Source: Streptomyces maremycinicus (GTDB lineage: Bacteria > Actinomycetota > Actinomycetes > Streptomycetales > Streptomycetaceae). From it: a DNA stretch of 64,000 nt. The stretch covers positions 124,001 to 188,000 of the forward strand of contig NZ_BBYG01000019.1 of the NCBI RefSeq assembly GCF_001184025.1, written 5' to 3'. Both the position numbers and the translations under genes were made by a program. Below the pieces are notes generated by a model. That model was not told where the DNA came from, searched no databases, and worked only from the letters and a program-made list of their open reading frames with translations. Below, piece after piece: positions 1-8,838 of this stretch; within the stretch, counting starts at the first letter, position 1, and each line of letters starts with the position of its first letter.

Positions 1-420
1 CACCGCCCCCATGACCGTCGGGTCGTCGGGGTCGGAGGTCCCCGGTTCGTCCGCTGCGTGCGCGAGCCAGTCGCGCACGGCGGGGACGCCGTCGAGGTCG
101 TCGCCGCGTACCAGCGCGCCGACCGCGCCGCAGTGCGAGTGGCCGCAGACGACGACGTCCTGGACGCCGAGCACCTCCACGGCGTACTCGATGGTGGCGG
201 CCTCGCCGGTGGGACGGTCGGAGAGGTACGGGGGCACGATGTTGCCCGCGGTGCGCAGCTCGAAGAGCTCGCCGGGACGGGCGCCCGTGATCAGGGCGGG
301 AACGACCCGCGAGTCGGAGCAGGTGATGAACAGGACCTGGGGGGACTGGCCGGCCGCGAGTTTGGCGAACTCCTCAGGGCGCTGTCCGAACGTACGGGCG
401 TTGTCGATGAGGGGCTGCAT
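1..420 (-). CDS. Beta-carbonic anhydrase (3' end cut by window edge)
   Basis: Interconverts CO2 and bicarbonate in the cytoplasm. The reverse strand gives a protein beginning MQPLIDNARTFGQ, with the two beta-class zinc motifs in order: CSDSR (the Cys ligand and the Asp/Arg dyad) and HSHCGA (the His and Cys ligands). The ATG at 420 follows a good ribosome site (GGAGGAG, about 10 bases upstream), so the start is well supported. The reading frame is open to base 1, so only about the first 140 residues are present. The gene lies 91 bp downstream of a small secreted-protein gene on the same strand. Family assignment is secure; physiological role is inferred. Confidence 0.93.
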   Translation of the reverse strand, partial: MQPLIDNARTFGQRPEEFAKLAAGQSPQVLFITCSDSRVVPALITGARPGELFELRTAGNIVPPYLSDRPTGEAATIEYAVEVLGVQDVVVCGHSHCGAVGALVRGDDLDGVPAVRDWLAHAADEPGTSDPDDPTVMGAV

Positions 421-511
421 GACGTGGTGACTCCTCCTGGCGCGCCGTGGGGGCGCGTCGGATGTGCAGGACACAGGACAGGTGGGGGAACTGCTGTTCT
501 GCTCTGCTCTC

Positions 512-928
512 TCAGCAGCGGAAGACCTGGAGGGCCGCCGGAGAGTGCGCCGCCGACGGTCTCGACCAGCGGTGATAGGGGGCGCCGGGGCGGCGCGGCT
601 GATGCCCGGCCGCGGGATCCTGCGCCAGCAGCGCGCGCTCGGGCTCCTGGGGTGTCGAGGCGGCCGGGGCGGTGGTGGTGGCGCGGTGGCGGTCACGCGT
701 GCGCAGGGGGTCGGCGGGGCCGCCGGTGGGGAGGTCGCAGTCGCGGAGCGTGGCGACCTCGTCGCGCATGGCTTTGCCCGAGGTCTTGATGCCGGGCGGG
801 GTCTTGGCCTCGGCCTGACGCGCTGTGTGCGCGTGTGCGAACGACGACGTGGGTGCGAAGAACGGAAGGGTGAGCAGGACGGCGGCGAGGATCGAAAGGA
901 CGGTCCGGGTCGTCGTACCTCGGAACAT
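512..928 (-). CDS. Small secreted protein of unknown function
   Basis: 138 residues. The N-terminus has a signal peptide: basic MFRGTTTRTV, then a hydrophobic stretch (LSILAAVLLTLPFFA) and an Ala-rich cleavage region near residues 31-36. The mature part is polar and rich in Arg, Ala, Pro and Thr, with two Cys and no domain I recognise. A strong ribosome site (GAAGGGGG) precedes the ATG at 928. Upstream lie a 15-bp palindrome (964-978) and a hairpin (999-1030), which look like an operator and the terminator of the preceding zapE. The low-complexity C-terminal half leaves some doubt about where the real protein ends, but signal peptide plus ribosome site make this a probable gene. Confidence 0.6.
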   Translation of the reverse strand: MFRGTTTRTVLSILAAVLLTLPFFAPTSSFAHAHTARQAEAKTPPGIKTSGKAMRDEVATLRDCDLPTGGPADPLRTRDRHRATTTAPAASTPQEPERALLAQDPAAGHQPRRPGAPYHRWSRPSAAHSPAALQVFRC

Positions 929-963
929 GCGCCCCCCTTCGGCCGGTTCGCGTTTCTAGTACA

Positions 964-978
964 GACCAACGGTTGGTC
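964..978. promoter_or_regulatory. 15-bp palindrome, candidate operator
   Basis: GACCAAC-G-GTTGGTC is a perfect 7-bp inverted repeat about one base, 36-50 bp upstream of the ATG of the secreted protein at 928. It is partly followed by two direct copies of T/CTGGTCAA. Size and symmetry fit a TetR-type operator, but no regulator is encoded next to it. Confidence 0.45.
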
Positions 979-998
979 AACCACTGGTCAAGAAACAC

Positions 999-1030
999 GT
1001 TAACCCTGCAAGGTTGTTTGCAGGGTTAAC
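999..1030. terminator. Perfect 13-bp hairpin after zapE
   Basis: GTTAACCCTGCAA and TTGCAGGGTTAAC pair perfectly around a 6-base loop. It lies about 80 bp past the zapE stop and upstream of the next gene on that strand. There is no T-tract, as is common in Streptomyces terminators. An operator role for this AT-rich island cannot be excluded. Confidence 0.55.
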
Positions 1031-1111
1031 TGGACGTTGCGAGATGAAGTGCGCCTCAAAAGGGAGGGATTCTTGGCGCGAACAGGCCCTTGACCGGAGG
1101 GTCAAGATCGT

Positions 1112-2218
1112 TTATTGGTGCTCGACGAGCTTCTTGGCGTCGCGGGCCAGCGCGGTGAGCCGGGAGATCGCGCGGAAGTACTTCTTGCGGTAGCCGCCGT
1201 TCAGCATCTCCTCGCTGAACAACCGGTCGAAGGGGAGCCCGGAGGCCAGGACCGGGACCTCGCGGTCGTAGAGCCGGTCGGCCAGGACCACCAGCCGCAG
1301 AGCCGTGGACTGGTCGGGCACGGCCCCGACGTCCGTGAGGCAGACCGCGTTCAGGCCATCGGTCAACGCGCCGTAGCGGCTCGGGTGGACCTTGGCGAGG
1401 TGCTCCAGCAGATGCGGGAAGTCGTCGAGCGAAGCGCCCTCGGTGGCGTACGCCGCCTTCGTCACCTGCTCGTCGGAGTACGGCGCCGGCGCCTCGGGCA
1501 GGCCGCGGTGGCGGTAGTCCTCACCGTCGATGCGCAGGGCGCGGAAGTGCGCCGACAGGCCCTGGATCTCGCGCAGGAAGTCGGCGGCGGCGAACCGGCC
1601 CTCGCCGAGCTTGCCGGGGAGCGTGTTGGAGGTGGCGGCGAGCGCGACCCCCGCCTCGACCAGCTTGCCGAGCAGCGTCGAGACGAGAACCGTGTCGCCC
1701 GGATCGTCCAGCTCGAACTCGTCGATGCACAGCAGCCGGTGCCCGGAAAGGGTCCGTACCGTCTGCTGGAAGCCGAGGGCGCCCACCAGGTTGGTCAGCT
1801 CGACGAACGTGCCGAAGGCCTTGAGGGCGGGCTCCGCCGGGGTGGCGTGCCACAGGGAGGCCAGCAGGTGCGTCTTGCCGACGCCGTAACCGCCGTCCAG
1901 GTAGACACCGCGCGGTCCGGCGGGGACCTTGGGCGCCTTGGACCTGCCGAAGCCGAGGAACCCGCGCTTGGCGCCGCCCGTCGCGTGCGCTCCGCCGAGT
2001 CCGGCCGCGAACCCCTCCAGGACGCCGACCGCCTCGGTCTGGCTGGGCTGGTTCGGGTCCGGGATGTAGGTGCTGAAGCGGACCGAGTCGAAGCGTGGCG
2101 GCGGCACCATCTCGGCGACCAGCCGGTCCGCGGGGACATGGGGCCGGCGGGTGCAGAGGGACACCGGGGCCGCGTCGGTTATCGGGCCGAGGCCGGAGGC
2201 TGAGGAGGAGGACGACAC
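1112..2218 (-). CDS. zapE: Cell division ATPase ZapE (AFG1 family)
   Basis: Cytoplasmic P-loop ATPase of the ZapE/AFG1 family, linked in other bacteria to Z-ring function at constriction. With the GTG start chosen here (2218) the protein has 368 residues. Walker A is GGYGVGKT (about 109-116) and Walker B is LLCIDEFEL (about 162-170), followed by a sensor-1-like ATSNT. The frame stays open to 2356 and an ATG exists at 2257. That ATG overlaps the start of the divergent gene, and a TAGCAT -10-like box sits about 7 bases before the GTG, which suggests a leaderless transcript from 2218. An N-terminal Ser-rich tail precedes the conserved part. The family call is firm; the start is moderately sure. 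Confidence 0.9.
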   Translation of the reverse strand: MSSSSSASGLGPITDAAPVSLCTRRPHVPADRLVAEMVPPPRFDSVRFSTYIPDPNQPSQTEAVGVLEGFAAGLGGAHATGGAKRGFLGFGRSKAPKVPAGPRGVYLDGGYGVGKTHLLASLWHATPAEPALKAFGTFVELTNLVGALGFQQTVRTLSGHRLLCIDEFELDDPGDTVLVSTLLGKLVEAGVALAATSNTLPGKLGEGRFAAADFLREIQGLSAHFRALRIDGEDYRHRGLPEAPAPYSDEQVTKAAYATEGASLDDFPHLLEHLAKVHPSRYGALTDGLNAVCLTDVGAVPDQSTALRLVVLADRLYDREVPVLASGLPFDRLFSEEMLNGGYRKKYFRAISRLTALARDAKKLVEHQ

Positions 2219-2255
2219 GGTTCCCCATGCTACGGGGCGTGCCAGACTGCCTGAC
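2219..2255. promoter_or_regulatory. Compact divergent promoter, probably leaderless both ways
   Basis: Only 37 bp separate the zapE GTG from the ATG of the pyrimidine reductase. On the plus strand CAGACT lies 7 bases before the ATG; on the minus strand TAGCAT lies about 7 bases before the GTG. Both fit -10 boxes feeding transcripts that begin at the start codon. Neither start has a ribosome site. Confidence 0.55.
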
Positions 2256-3113
<858 letters not shown>

Positions 3114-3304
3114 TGCCGGATAGGAGTTCGATCACCACCGTCGGTCCCAAAAGGGCGGAATCAACCGTTCCGTTTAGCGTCCGGCGGGCACACTGAATCT
3201 CGCAGTCCCCGTGCGTACGCGGGGGAGGATGGTTTCCGCAGGGCCGCGAACGGCCCACGGAGGAAAGAGGGCCACGGGGGTCCTCGAAGGAGAATGGGGC
3301 GCTG

Positions 3305-3778
3305 GTGTTCACAAGCGTGTTGATGATCGAGAAGGCCCTGACGTCCGCCGACGTGGAGTTCGTCAGCACCTTGCACGGGGACGAGCCGGTCTCCTTCCAG
3401 GTGCTGCTCCAGCCGCGCGGTGACCAGGCGGACCGCCTGCTGCGGGCCATCGACGACGTGGCCCTCGGTGAACTGGACGAGGCGGCGCGGGAGGGCGAGA
3501 CACCCGAGGGCGACGAGGCCAAGGGGTTCGGCGTACGGGCCCTGGAGGTGTCCCTGCACGCCCTGCACGCGGCGGGCCACGACGCGGTGGGGCGCCTCGT
3601 CGAGGACCATCCGCTGGACGCGCTCAAGTCCCTGGTGGCGGAGGCGGGCGCGGACGAGGTGATCGTGCTGACCGACCCCCACTACGTCGAGGAGTTCTTC
3701 CACCGGGACTGGGCCTCCCGGGCCCGGCACAAGGTGGGGGTGCCGGTGCTGAAGCTCTTCTCGCACAGCAAGGCGTGA
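3305..3778 (+). CDS. Conserved small protein, function unknown
   Basis: 157 residues, acidic and soluble, no signal peptide or membrane segment. The C-terminal half (about 110-157) contains DEVIVLTDPHYVEEFF and ends in a short basic tail, resembling the last strand-helix unit of universal-stress-type alpha/beta folds. From memory, Streptomyces orthologues next to murC are sometimes labelled indole-3-glycerol phosphate synthase, but I see no TIM-barrel motif to justify that. GTG at 3305 follows GAAGGAG by about 10 bases; GTG 3317 or ATG 3323 are alternatives. It lies upstream of murC in the same direction. Confidence 0.75.
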   Translation: MFTSVLMIEKALTSADVEFVSTLHGDEPVSFQVLLQPRGDQADRLLRAIDDVALGELDEAAREGETPEGDEAKGFGVRALEVSLHALHAAGHDAVGRLVEDHPLDALKSLVAEAGADEVIVLTDPHYVEEFFHRDWASRARHKVGVPVLKLFSHSKA

Positions 3779-3986
3779 GCGGAGCCCTGTGCCGCGCCCC
3801 TGTCGGCACCCGTGCCGGTTCGGGCGCCGGTGCGGGCGTGGCGTGACCGGGTGCGCCGGGTCCGCTCGTGCCCGTGCGGCGCGGTCGTACAGGATGCGGT
3901 CCCGCGCCCCTGGCTGGGTGGTCCGCGCCCCGCGCAATAGGGTGGGGGCGCACCGAACCGTCGTAGCGCACCCTGGGAGAACACGC

Positions 3987-5372
3987 ATGGCACCCGGCCT
4001 TCCTACCGCCATGGACCGACCGCACTTCATCGGCATCGGTGGGGCGGGGATGTCGGGCATCGCGAAGATCCTGGCTCAGCGCGGCGCGAAGGTGGCCGGC
4101 AGCGACGCCAAGGAGTCCGAGACCGCGGCGGCGCTGCGGGCGCTCGGGGCGACGGTGCACATCGGCCATGCCGCCGAGCACCTGGCCGAGGACGCCAGCT
4201 GTGTCGTCGTGTCGTCGGCGATCCGCGCGGACAACCCGGAGCTCGCCCGCGCGGCCGAGCTGGGCATTCCGGTGGTCCACCGCTCGGACGCGCTCGCCAG
4301 GCTGATGGACGGGACGCGGCCGATCGCCGTCGCCGGCACCCACGGCAAGACGACGACCACGTCCATGCTCGCGGTGTCGCTGTCCGAGCTGGGACTCGAC
4401 CCCTCGTACGCGATCGGCGGCGACCTGGACGCGCCCGGCTCCAACGCGCTGCACGGCGAGGGCGAGATCTTCGTCGCCGAGGCGGACGAATCGGACCGCA
4501 GCTTCCACAAGTACGCGCCCGAGGTCGCCATCGTCCTCAACGTCGAGCTGGACCACCACGCCAACTACGCGTCGATGGACGAGATCTACGAGTCCTTCGA
4601 GACCTTCGCCGGGAAGATCGTGCCCGGCGGCACCCTCGTGATCACCGCCGACCACGACGGCGCGCGGGAACTGACCCGGCGGGTCGAGGGTGTGCGGGTG
4701 GTGACGTACGGGGAGGCCGAGGACGCCGACGTGCGGGTGCTCTCCGTCGTCCCCCAGGGGCTGAAGAGCGAGGTGACCGTGCTGCTCGACGGGCAGCGGC
4801 TCACCTTCACCGTCTCCGTGCCCGGCCGCCACTACGCGCACAACGCCGTCGCCGCGCTGGCCGCGGGCGTCGCACTGGGCGTCCCGGCCGCGGAACTCGC
4901 CCCCGCCCTGGCCGCGTACACGGGCGTCAAGCGCCGGCTCCAGCTCAAGGGCGAGGCGGCGGGCGTCCAGGTCATCGACTCCTACGCCCACCACCCGACG
5001 GAGATGACGGCCGACCTCGAGGCGATGCGCGCGGCGGTCGGCGACGCCCGGATCCTCGTCCTCTTCCAGCCGCACCTGTTCTCCAGGACCCAGGAACTCG
5101 GCCAGGAGATGGGCCAGGCCCTGTCCCTCGCGGACGCCTCCGTCGTCCTCGACATCTACCCCGCCCGCGAGGACCCGATCCCGGGCGTGACCAGCGAGCT
5201 GATCATCGACGCGGCCCGGGCGGCGGGCGCGGACGTGACCGCGGTGCACGACAAGGACCTGGCCCCGCAGGTCGTGGCGGGAATGGCGAAGGCGGGTGAT
5301 CTCGTTCTCACCATGGGCGCGGGCGACGTGACGGACCTGGGCCCGCGCATTCTGGACCGTCTTTCCCAGTAA
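3987..5372 (+). CDS. murC: UDP-N-acetylmuramate--L-alanine ligase
   Basis: Adds L-alanine to UDP-MurNAc using ATP, the first amino-acid step of peptidoglycan stem synthesis in the cytoplasm. 461 residues, normal for the family. The N-terminal Rossmann motif is FIGIGGAGMSG (14-24), the ATP loop AGTHGKTTT (116-124), and the central ADESDRSF plus NVELDHHAN contact substrate and metal. The C-terminal domain carries DSYAHHPTE. The start at 3987 follows GGGAG; upstream in-frame codons back to 3789 encode Arg-rich sequence unlike a protein. msrB begins 13 bp downstream, so the two are probably co-transcribed. The gene is outside the dcw cluster. Confidence 0.96.
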   Translation: MAPGLPTAMDRPHFIGIGGAGMSGIAKILAQRGAKVAGSDAKESETAAALRALGATVHIGHAAEHLAEDASCVVVSSAIRADNPELARAAELGIPVVHRSDALARLMDGTRPIAVAGTHGKTTTTSMLAVSLSELGLDPSYAIGGDLDAPGSNALHGEGEIFVAEADESDRSFHKYAPEVAIVLNVELDHHANYASMDEIYESFETFAGKIVPGGTLVITADHDGARELTRRVEGVRVVTYGEAEDADVRVLSVVPQGLKSEVTVLLDGQRLTFTVSVPGRHYAHNAVAALAAGVALGVPAAELAPALAAYTGVKRRLQLKGEAAGVQVIDSYAHHPTEMTADLEAMRAAVGDARILVLFQPHLFSRTQELGQEMGQALSLADASVVLDIYPAREDPIPGVTSELIIDAARAAGADVTAVHDKDLAPQVVAGMAKAGDLVLTMGAGDVTDLGPRILDRLSQ

Positions 5373-5385
5373 GGGGCTGAGGCTC

Positions 5386-5796
5386 ATGTCGTACGACGTC
5401 GAAAAGCCGGACGAGCAGTGGCGGACGGAGCTGACCCCGGCCGAGTACGCCGTACTGCGGCAGGCCGCCACCGAGCCCGCGTTCACCGGTGAGTACACCG
5501 ACACCAAGGCCGAGGGCGTCTACTCGTGTCGCGCCTGCGGTGCCGAACTCTTCACCTCCGAGACCAAGTTCGACTCCCACTGCGGCTGGCCGTCCTTCTT
5601 CGACCCGAAGGACACCGACGCGGTGGAGCTGATCGAGGACCGCTCGCACGGGATGCTGCGCACCGAGGTGCGGTGCGCCCGGTGCGGTTCGCACCTCGGA
5701 CACGTGTTCGCGGGCGAGGGCTACGGGACCCCGACCGACCAGCGGTACTGCATCAACAGCATCTCGCTGCGGCTGGCGACGGACGGCGAGGGCTGA
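5386..5796 (+). CDS. msrB: Peptide methionine-(R)-S-oxide reductase MsrB
   Basis: Reduces methionine-R-sulfoxide in oxidised proteins. 136 residues, a single MsrB domain. The structural zinc site is two CxxC pairs (CRAC and CARC), with the conserved HCGWPSFF between them. The catalytic Cys lies in RYCINS near the C-terminus. It starts 13 bp after murC with AAGGGG as ribosome site, so a murC-msrB operon is likely. The last codons and stop are duplicated immediately downstream (see the repeat at 5788-5860). Confidence 0.96.
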   Translation: MSYDVEKPDEQWRTELTPAEYAVLRQAATEPAFTGEYTDTKAEGVYSCRACGAELFTSETKFDSHCGWPSFFDPKDTDAVELIEDRSHGMLRTEVRCARCGSHLGHVFAGEGYGTPTDQRYCINSISLRLATDGEG

Positions 5797-5860
5797 CGGC
5801 GCGGGACGGCGAAAGCTGACGGTGAGGGCTGACGGCCCGGGTACGGCGAAAGCTGACGGC
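5788..5860. repeat. 36/37-bp tandem duplication spanning the msrB stop codon
   Basis: Two near-identical units, 5788-5823 and 5824-5860, each begin GAGGGCTGACGGC and contain CGGCGAAAGCTGACGG. The first unit contains the last two codons and the stop of msrB; the second ends exactly before the stop codon of the convergent membrane-protein gene. The duplication therefore fills the whole convergent gap. Confidence 0.85.
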
Positions 5861-6877
5861 TCACAGCTGCTTGCGCTGGACCAGCGCCGAGAGCACGAGC
5901 ATCCCGGGCAGCAGGGGCAGCCACACCGTCAGCACCCGGTAGCCGATGACCGTCGCCGTGGCGAGGGGCAACGGGGTGCCGTACCCGGCCAGGGTGAGGA
6001 CGAGCGCCGCGTCGACCGGGCCGATGCCGCCGGGGGCGGGAACGGCACCGGCCGCGGTGCTCGCCGCGAGGAACGCGAAGAGCAACTGGGGCCAGGACAG
6101 GGGCAGGCCGAGCGCCGTTCCCACCGAGGCCACCACGCTCGCCTGGATCAGCGGCGCCGCGACCGCTCCACCCCACAGGGGCAGGAATCGGGCCGGGCGG
6201 GTGTGCAGATGCCGGGCGTCGGTGAGCGCCGTACGGACGAAGTCCAGGGCGGGCCGCCGCAGCGGCCGTACGAGGACGAGCAGCGCTCCTGTCGCCGCGG
6301 GGGCCAGCAGAAGGCCCGCGGCGGCCAGGAGCAGGGTCCGTCCCTCCGGGAGGAGCCTCGCGGGGGGTACCGCGCTGGGCGCGGCGAGCAGGAAGATCAG
6401 CACGACGGGCGTCTTCGCCACGGCTCTGACCAGGGAGTACAGCGCGATCGAGGCGGTGGCGCGGGGGAGGGCCACCCCCTGGCGCTGGAGGAAGCGGACC
6501 GTCACCGCGTGGGCGCCGATGCTCGCGGGCAGTATGTGGTTCGCGGCGCCCGCGGCGATCTGGGAGGCCACCAGCAGCCCCGGCGGCAGCCGGTCCGGGA
6601 TCGCACCCTGACGGACACAGGCCGCGGCGACCGAGCCCAGGTAGGTGAAGAGAAGCCCGATCAGCAGCCACCAGGGGTCGGCGGCGGCCAGCAGGGCGGC
6701 GCCGTCCCGCACGGCGTGCCAGTCGAGCGCCGCCCACACCGCGAGCAGCAGGATGGGGGAGAGGGTGAGCGCCCGGCGGGTGGCGGTGGCCGCCAGGGGG
6801 CGGCGGCGGTCTTCCGCGAGCGGCGGCCGGGGCTGCGGCGGTGGGGACGCGGGGTCGTCGAGGGGCAGCAGGGGCAC
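5861..6877 (-). CDS. Lysylphosphatidylglycerol-synthase-TM / flippase-like integral membrane protein
   Basis: 338 residues with about seven to eight hydrophobic segments, beginning after a cytoplasmic N-terminal 40 residues rich in Pro and Arg. The conserved core includes NHILPASIGAHAVTVRF and, near the C-terminus, GAVPAPGGIGPVDAAL, which match the UPF0104/LPG_synthase_TM family (the flippase half of MprF, and AglD-like proteins). No soluble aminoacyl-transferase domain is present, so it probably moves or flips a lipid-linked substrate rather than aminoacylating lipid. The GTG at 6877 has GGAAGGA about 12 bases upstream. The substrate is unknown. Confidence 0.8.
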   Translation of the reverse strand: MPLLPLDDPASPPPQPRPPLAEDRRRPLAATATRRALTLSPILLLAVWAALDWHAVRDGAALLAAADPWWLLIGLLFTYLGSVAAACVRQGAIPDRLPPGLLVASQIAAGAANHILPASIGAHAVTVRFLQRQGVALPRATASIALYSLVRAVAKTPVVLIFLLAAPSAVPPARLLPEGRTLLLAAAGLLLAPAATGALLVLVRPLRRPALDFVRTALTDARHLHTRPARFLPLWGGAVAAPLIQASVVASVGTALGLPLSWPQLLFAFLAASTAAGAVPAPGGIGPVDAALVLTLAGYGTPLPLATATVIGYRVLTVWLPLLPGMLVLSALVQRKQL

Positions 6878-7383
6878 GGCGCACGTCGTCCTTCCGCGTC
6901 GTGACCGCGCGCGGCGGCGCGACGGATCGGGCCTGGGGAGGGGACGGGGAAGTCGTTCCCCTCCGGTGTGACGGTGCGGTGTCCGTAAGCCGACGGAGTG
7001 CGGGCCGCAGGGCGACCGCGGTGCGGTGGGGCGGGGTGCCGTGAGGCGAGATGCGGTGGGGCGGGGTGCCGTGCGGCAGGTGTGCTGAGCGAGGTGCGGT
7101 GGGGCGGGGTGTGCTGAGCGAGGTGCGGTGGGCGGGGTGCGGTGAGGCTTTGGGATTTCTGCCCGTACCCCCCGCGGTTCATCCCGGGCTCGTCCGGAGG
7201 TTCACCGGCCCGCAGTACGGTCGACCGCCTCCCCGCGGTCCGGTCGGCCGACTTCGCCGGGCGGCCGAGAGGCGTTTCCGCCAGCCGAGGAGACCGCTCG
7301 CCGAATCCCCGTCACCGGCTCACCGGCTCACCGGCTCACCGCATCTCGCCTCATGGCTCACCGGCTTGCCGGTGGCACCGGCG
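6878..7383. repeat. Gene-free interval with direct repeats
   Basis: No credible gene in 506 bp. It contains a 22-bp direct repeat (7022-7043 and 7052-7073, TGCGGTGGGGCGGGGTGCCG...), a 23-bp direct repeat (7081-7103 and 7110-7132, TGTGCTGAGCGAGGTGCGGT...), and four tandem octamers of the CTCACCGG type (7311-7342) just past the end of the sensor-kinase gene. The G-rich block is strongly strand-asymmetric. Confidence 0.7.
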
Positions 7384-8838
7384 TCACCGTGTCCCGTTCC
7401 CGGTCGTGACCGGTCCCCGTGGCAGCGTCACGACGAACATCGTGGCCCCGGGGGCATCGCCCAGCTCCAGCGAGCCACCGTGCGCCCGTACCAGGGACCG
7501 GGCCACCGACAGGCCGAGGCCGCTGCCGCCGCGGTCGCGGCTGCGGGCCTTGTCGACCCGGTAGAACCGGTCGAAGACGCGGTCGCGGTCGTCGGCCGAG
7601 ATGCCGGAGCCCCGGTCGGTGACACGGACCCGCGCCAGTTCCGCCGAGACGGCGACCTCGACGCGGACCGCGGTGCCGACCGGGGTGTGCACGGCGGCGT
7701 TGGTGAGGAGGTTGTCCAGGACCTGGCGGATGCGGTGCGGGTCCATCCGCAGCGGCACGGCGGCCGGTCCCGCGGACACCGTCAGCGGATGACCCGGGTG
7801 GCTCGCGCGGAACGCGTCGACCGCCTGCTCGACCAGTTCCATCAGGTCGGCGTTCTCCATCCGCAGCGGTGTCTCCACCTCGGCCGCGTCCAGGCGGGCC
7901 AGCAGCAGGAGATCGTCGAGGAGCACGCCCATCCGGGCGGCCTCGGCGCGCAGCCGGGCCAGGTGCTTGTCCCGTTCCTCGGGCGCGTTGGCGGGCGCGT
8001 ACTGGAAGAGGTCCGCGTAGCCGCGTACCGACATCAGGGGTGTGCGCAGCTCGTGCGAGGCGTCGGCGACGAAGCGGCGCAGCCGCTGCTCGGCCTGCGC
8101 CCGCACGGCGAGGGAGTCGTCGATGTGCTCCAGCATCGTGTTGAAGGCCGTGCGCAGTTCCTCGACCTCCGGACCGCCGCCCGGGGCGTCCGCGCGCAGG
8201 TGGAGCCGGGACGCCGACTCGGTCAGGTCGTGCGAGGCGATGCCGTGCGCGGTGTGCGCCATGTCGCTCAACGGTTTCAGACCGTGTTTCAGCATCCGCC
8301 GGCCGAACACCACCAGGGCCAGCAGCGCGAGGCCGAAGGCGACCACCTGCACGGTGATCAGCCGGCGCACGGTGCCGTCGATGTCCTCCGTCGGCGCCGC
8401 GCTGACCAGCACGACACCGGGCGAGACCTCGCAGGCCCGCAGCAGATAGGTGCCCTCGCCGTCGATCCGCACCGTGCGGGTGACCTCGGCGTCGACGTCC
8501 TCCATCCGCCGGGCGAGCGCGGTGAGCGCCGTGGTGTCCGAGGGCACGTCGGCGGGTCTGCGCAGCACGGCCGCGCCGGGCGAGACGTCGTACACGGCCG
8601 TGTACCAGCCGTAGTACGGCTTGCGCTCCACGATGCCGTGCGCCTTGGCGTCCTTGGTCTGCACGATCTGGACGAGCTTGATCTGGTCGCGCAGCTGATG
8701 GTTCAGATAGTCCCGCATGTACATGGTCAGCGTGGCGCCGACCACCGCGAACACGACGAGCGACAGCGCGCCCAGGCCGAGCGCCAGCCGGGTGCCGAGC
8801 CGCAGTCTGCGGTAGGCGTGCCAGAAGCGGCCTATCAC
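7384..8838 (-). CDS. Two-component sensor histidine kinase
   Basis: 484 residues, inner-membrane sensor. TM1 is about residues 17-39, an extracytoplasmic domain about 40-158, TM2 about 160-179, then a HAMP segment. The H-box DASHELRTPL puts the phosphorylated His near 262. The catalytic domain has an N-box (LDNLLTNA), DRGSGI, a kinase F-box region and GGSGLGLSVA. The start overlaps the response-regulator stop by 4 bp. Its divergent neighbours are a redox operon, so the likely signal is oxidative or respiratory, but that is inference. The C-terminus ends next to CTCACCGG octamers. Confidence 0.94.
   Translation of the reverse strand: MIGRFWHAYRRLRLGTRLALGLGALSLVVFAVVGATLTMYMRDYLNHQLRDQIKLVQIVQTKDAKAHGIVERKPYYGWYTAVYDVSPGAAVLRRPADVPSDTTALTALARRMEDVDAEVTRTVRIDGEGTYLLRACEVSPGVVLVSAAPTEDIDGTVRRLITVQVVAFGLALLALVVFGRRMLKHGLKPLSDMAHTAHGIASHDLTESASRLHLRADAPGGGPEVEELRTAFNTMLEHIDDSLAVRAQAEQRLRRFVADASHELRTPLMSVRGYADLFQYAPANAPEERDKHLARLRAEAARMGVLLDDLLLLARLDAAEVETPLRMENADLMELVEQAVDAFRASHPGHPLTVSAGPAAVPLRMDPHRIRQVLDNLLTNAAVHTPVGTAVRVEVAVSAELARVRVTDRGSGISADDRDRVFDRFYRVDKARSRDRGGSGLGLSVARSLVRAHGGSLELGDAPGATMFVVTLPRGPVTTGNGTR

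Noticed and set aside
964..990. Possible DasR site (GlcNAc control) because of ACTGGTC
   Set aside because: Only half of the known site is present; the symmetric CTAGACCA half is missing. The genuine LPMO promoter region showed no such site either.
3624..5507. A 627-residue minus-strand frame opposite murC
   Set aside because: Shadow of murC; no recognisable domain and Arg/Val/Gly-rich.
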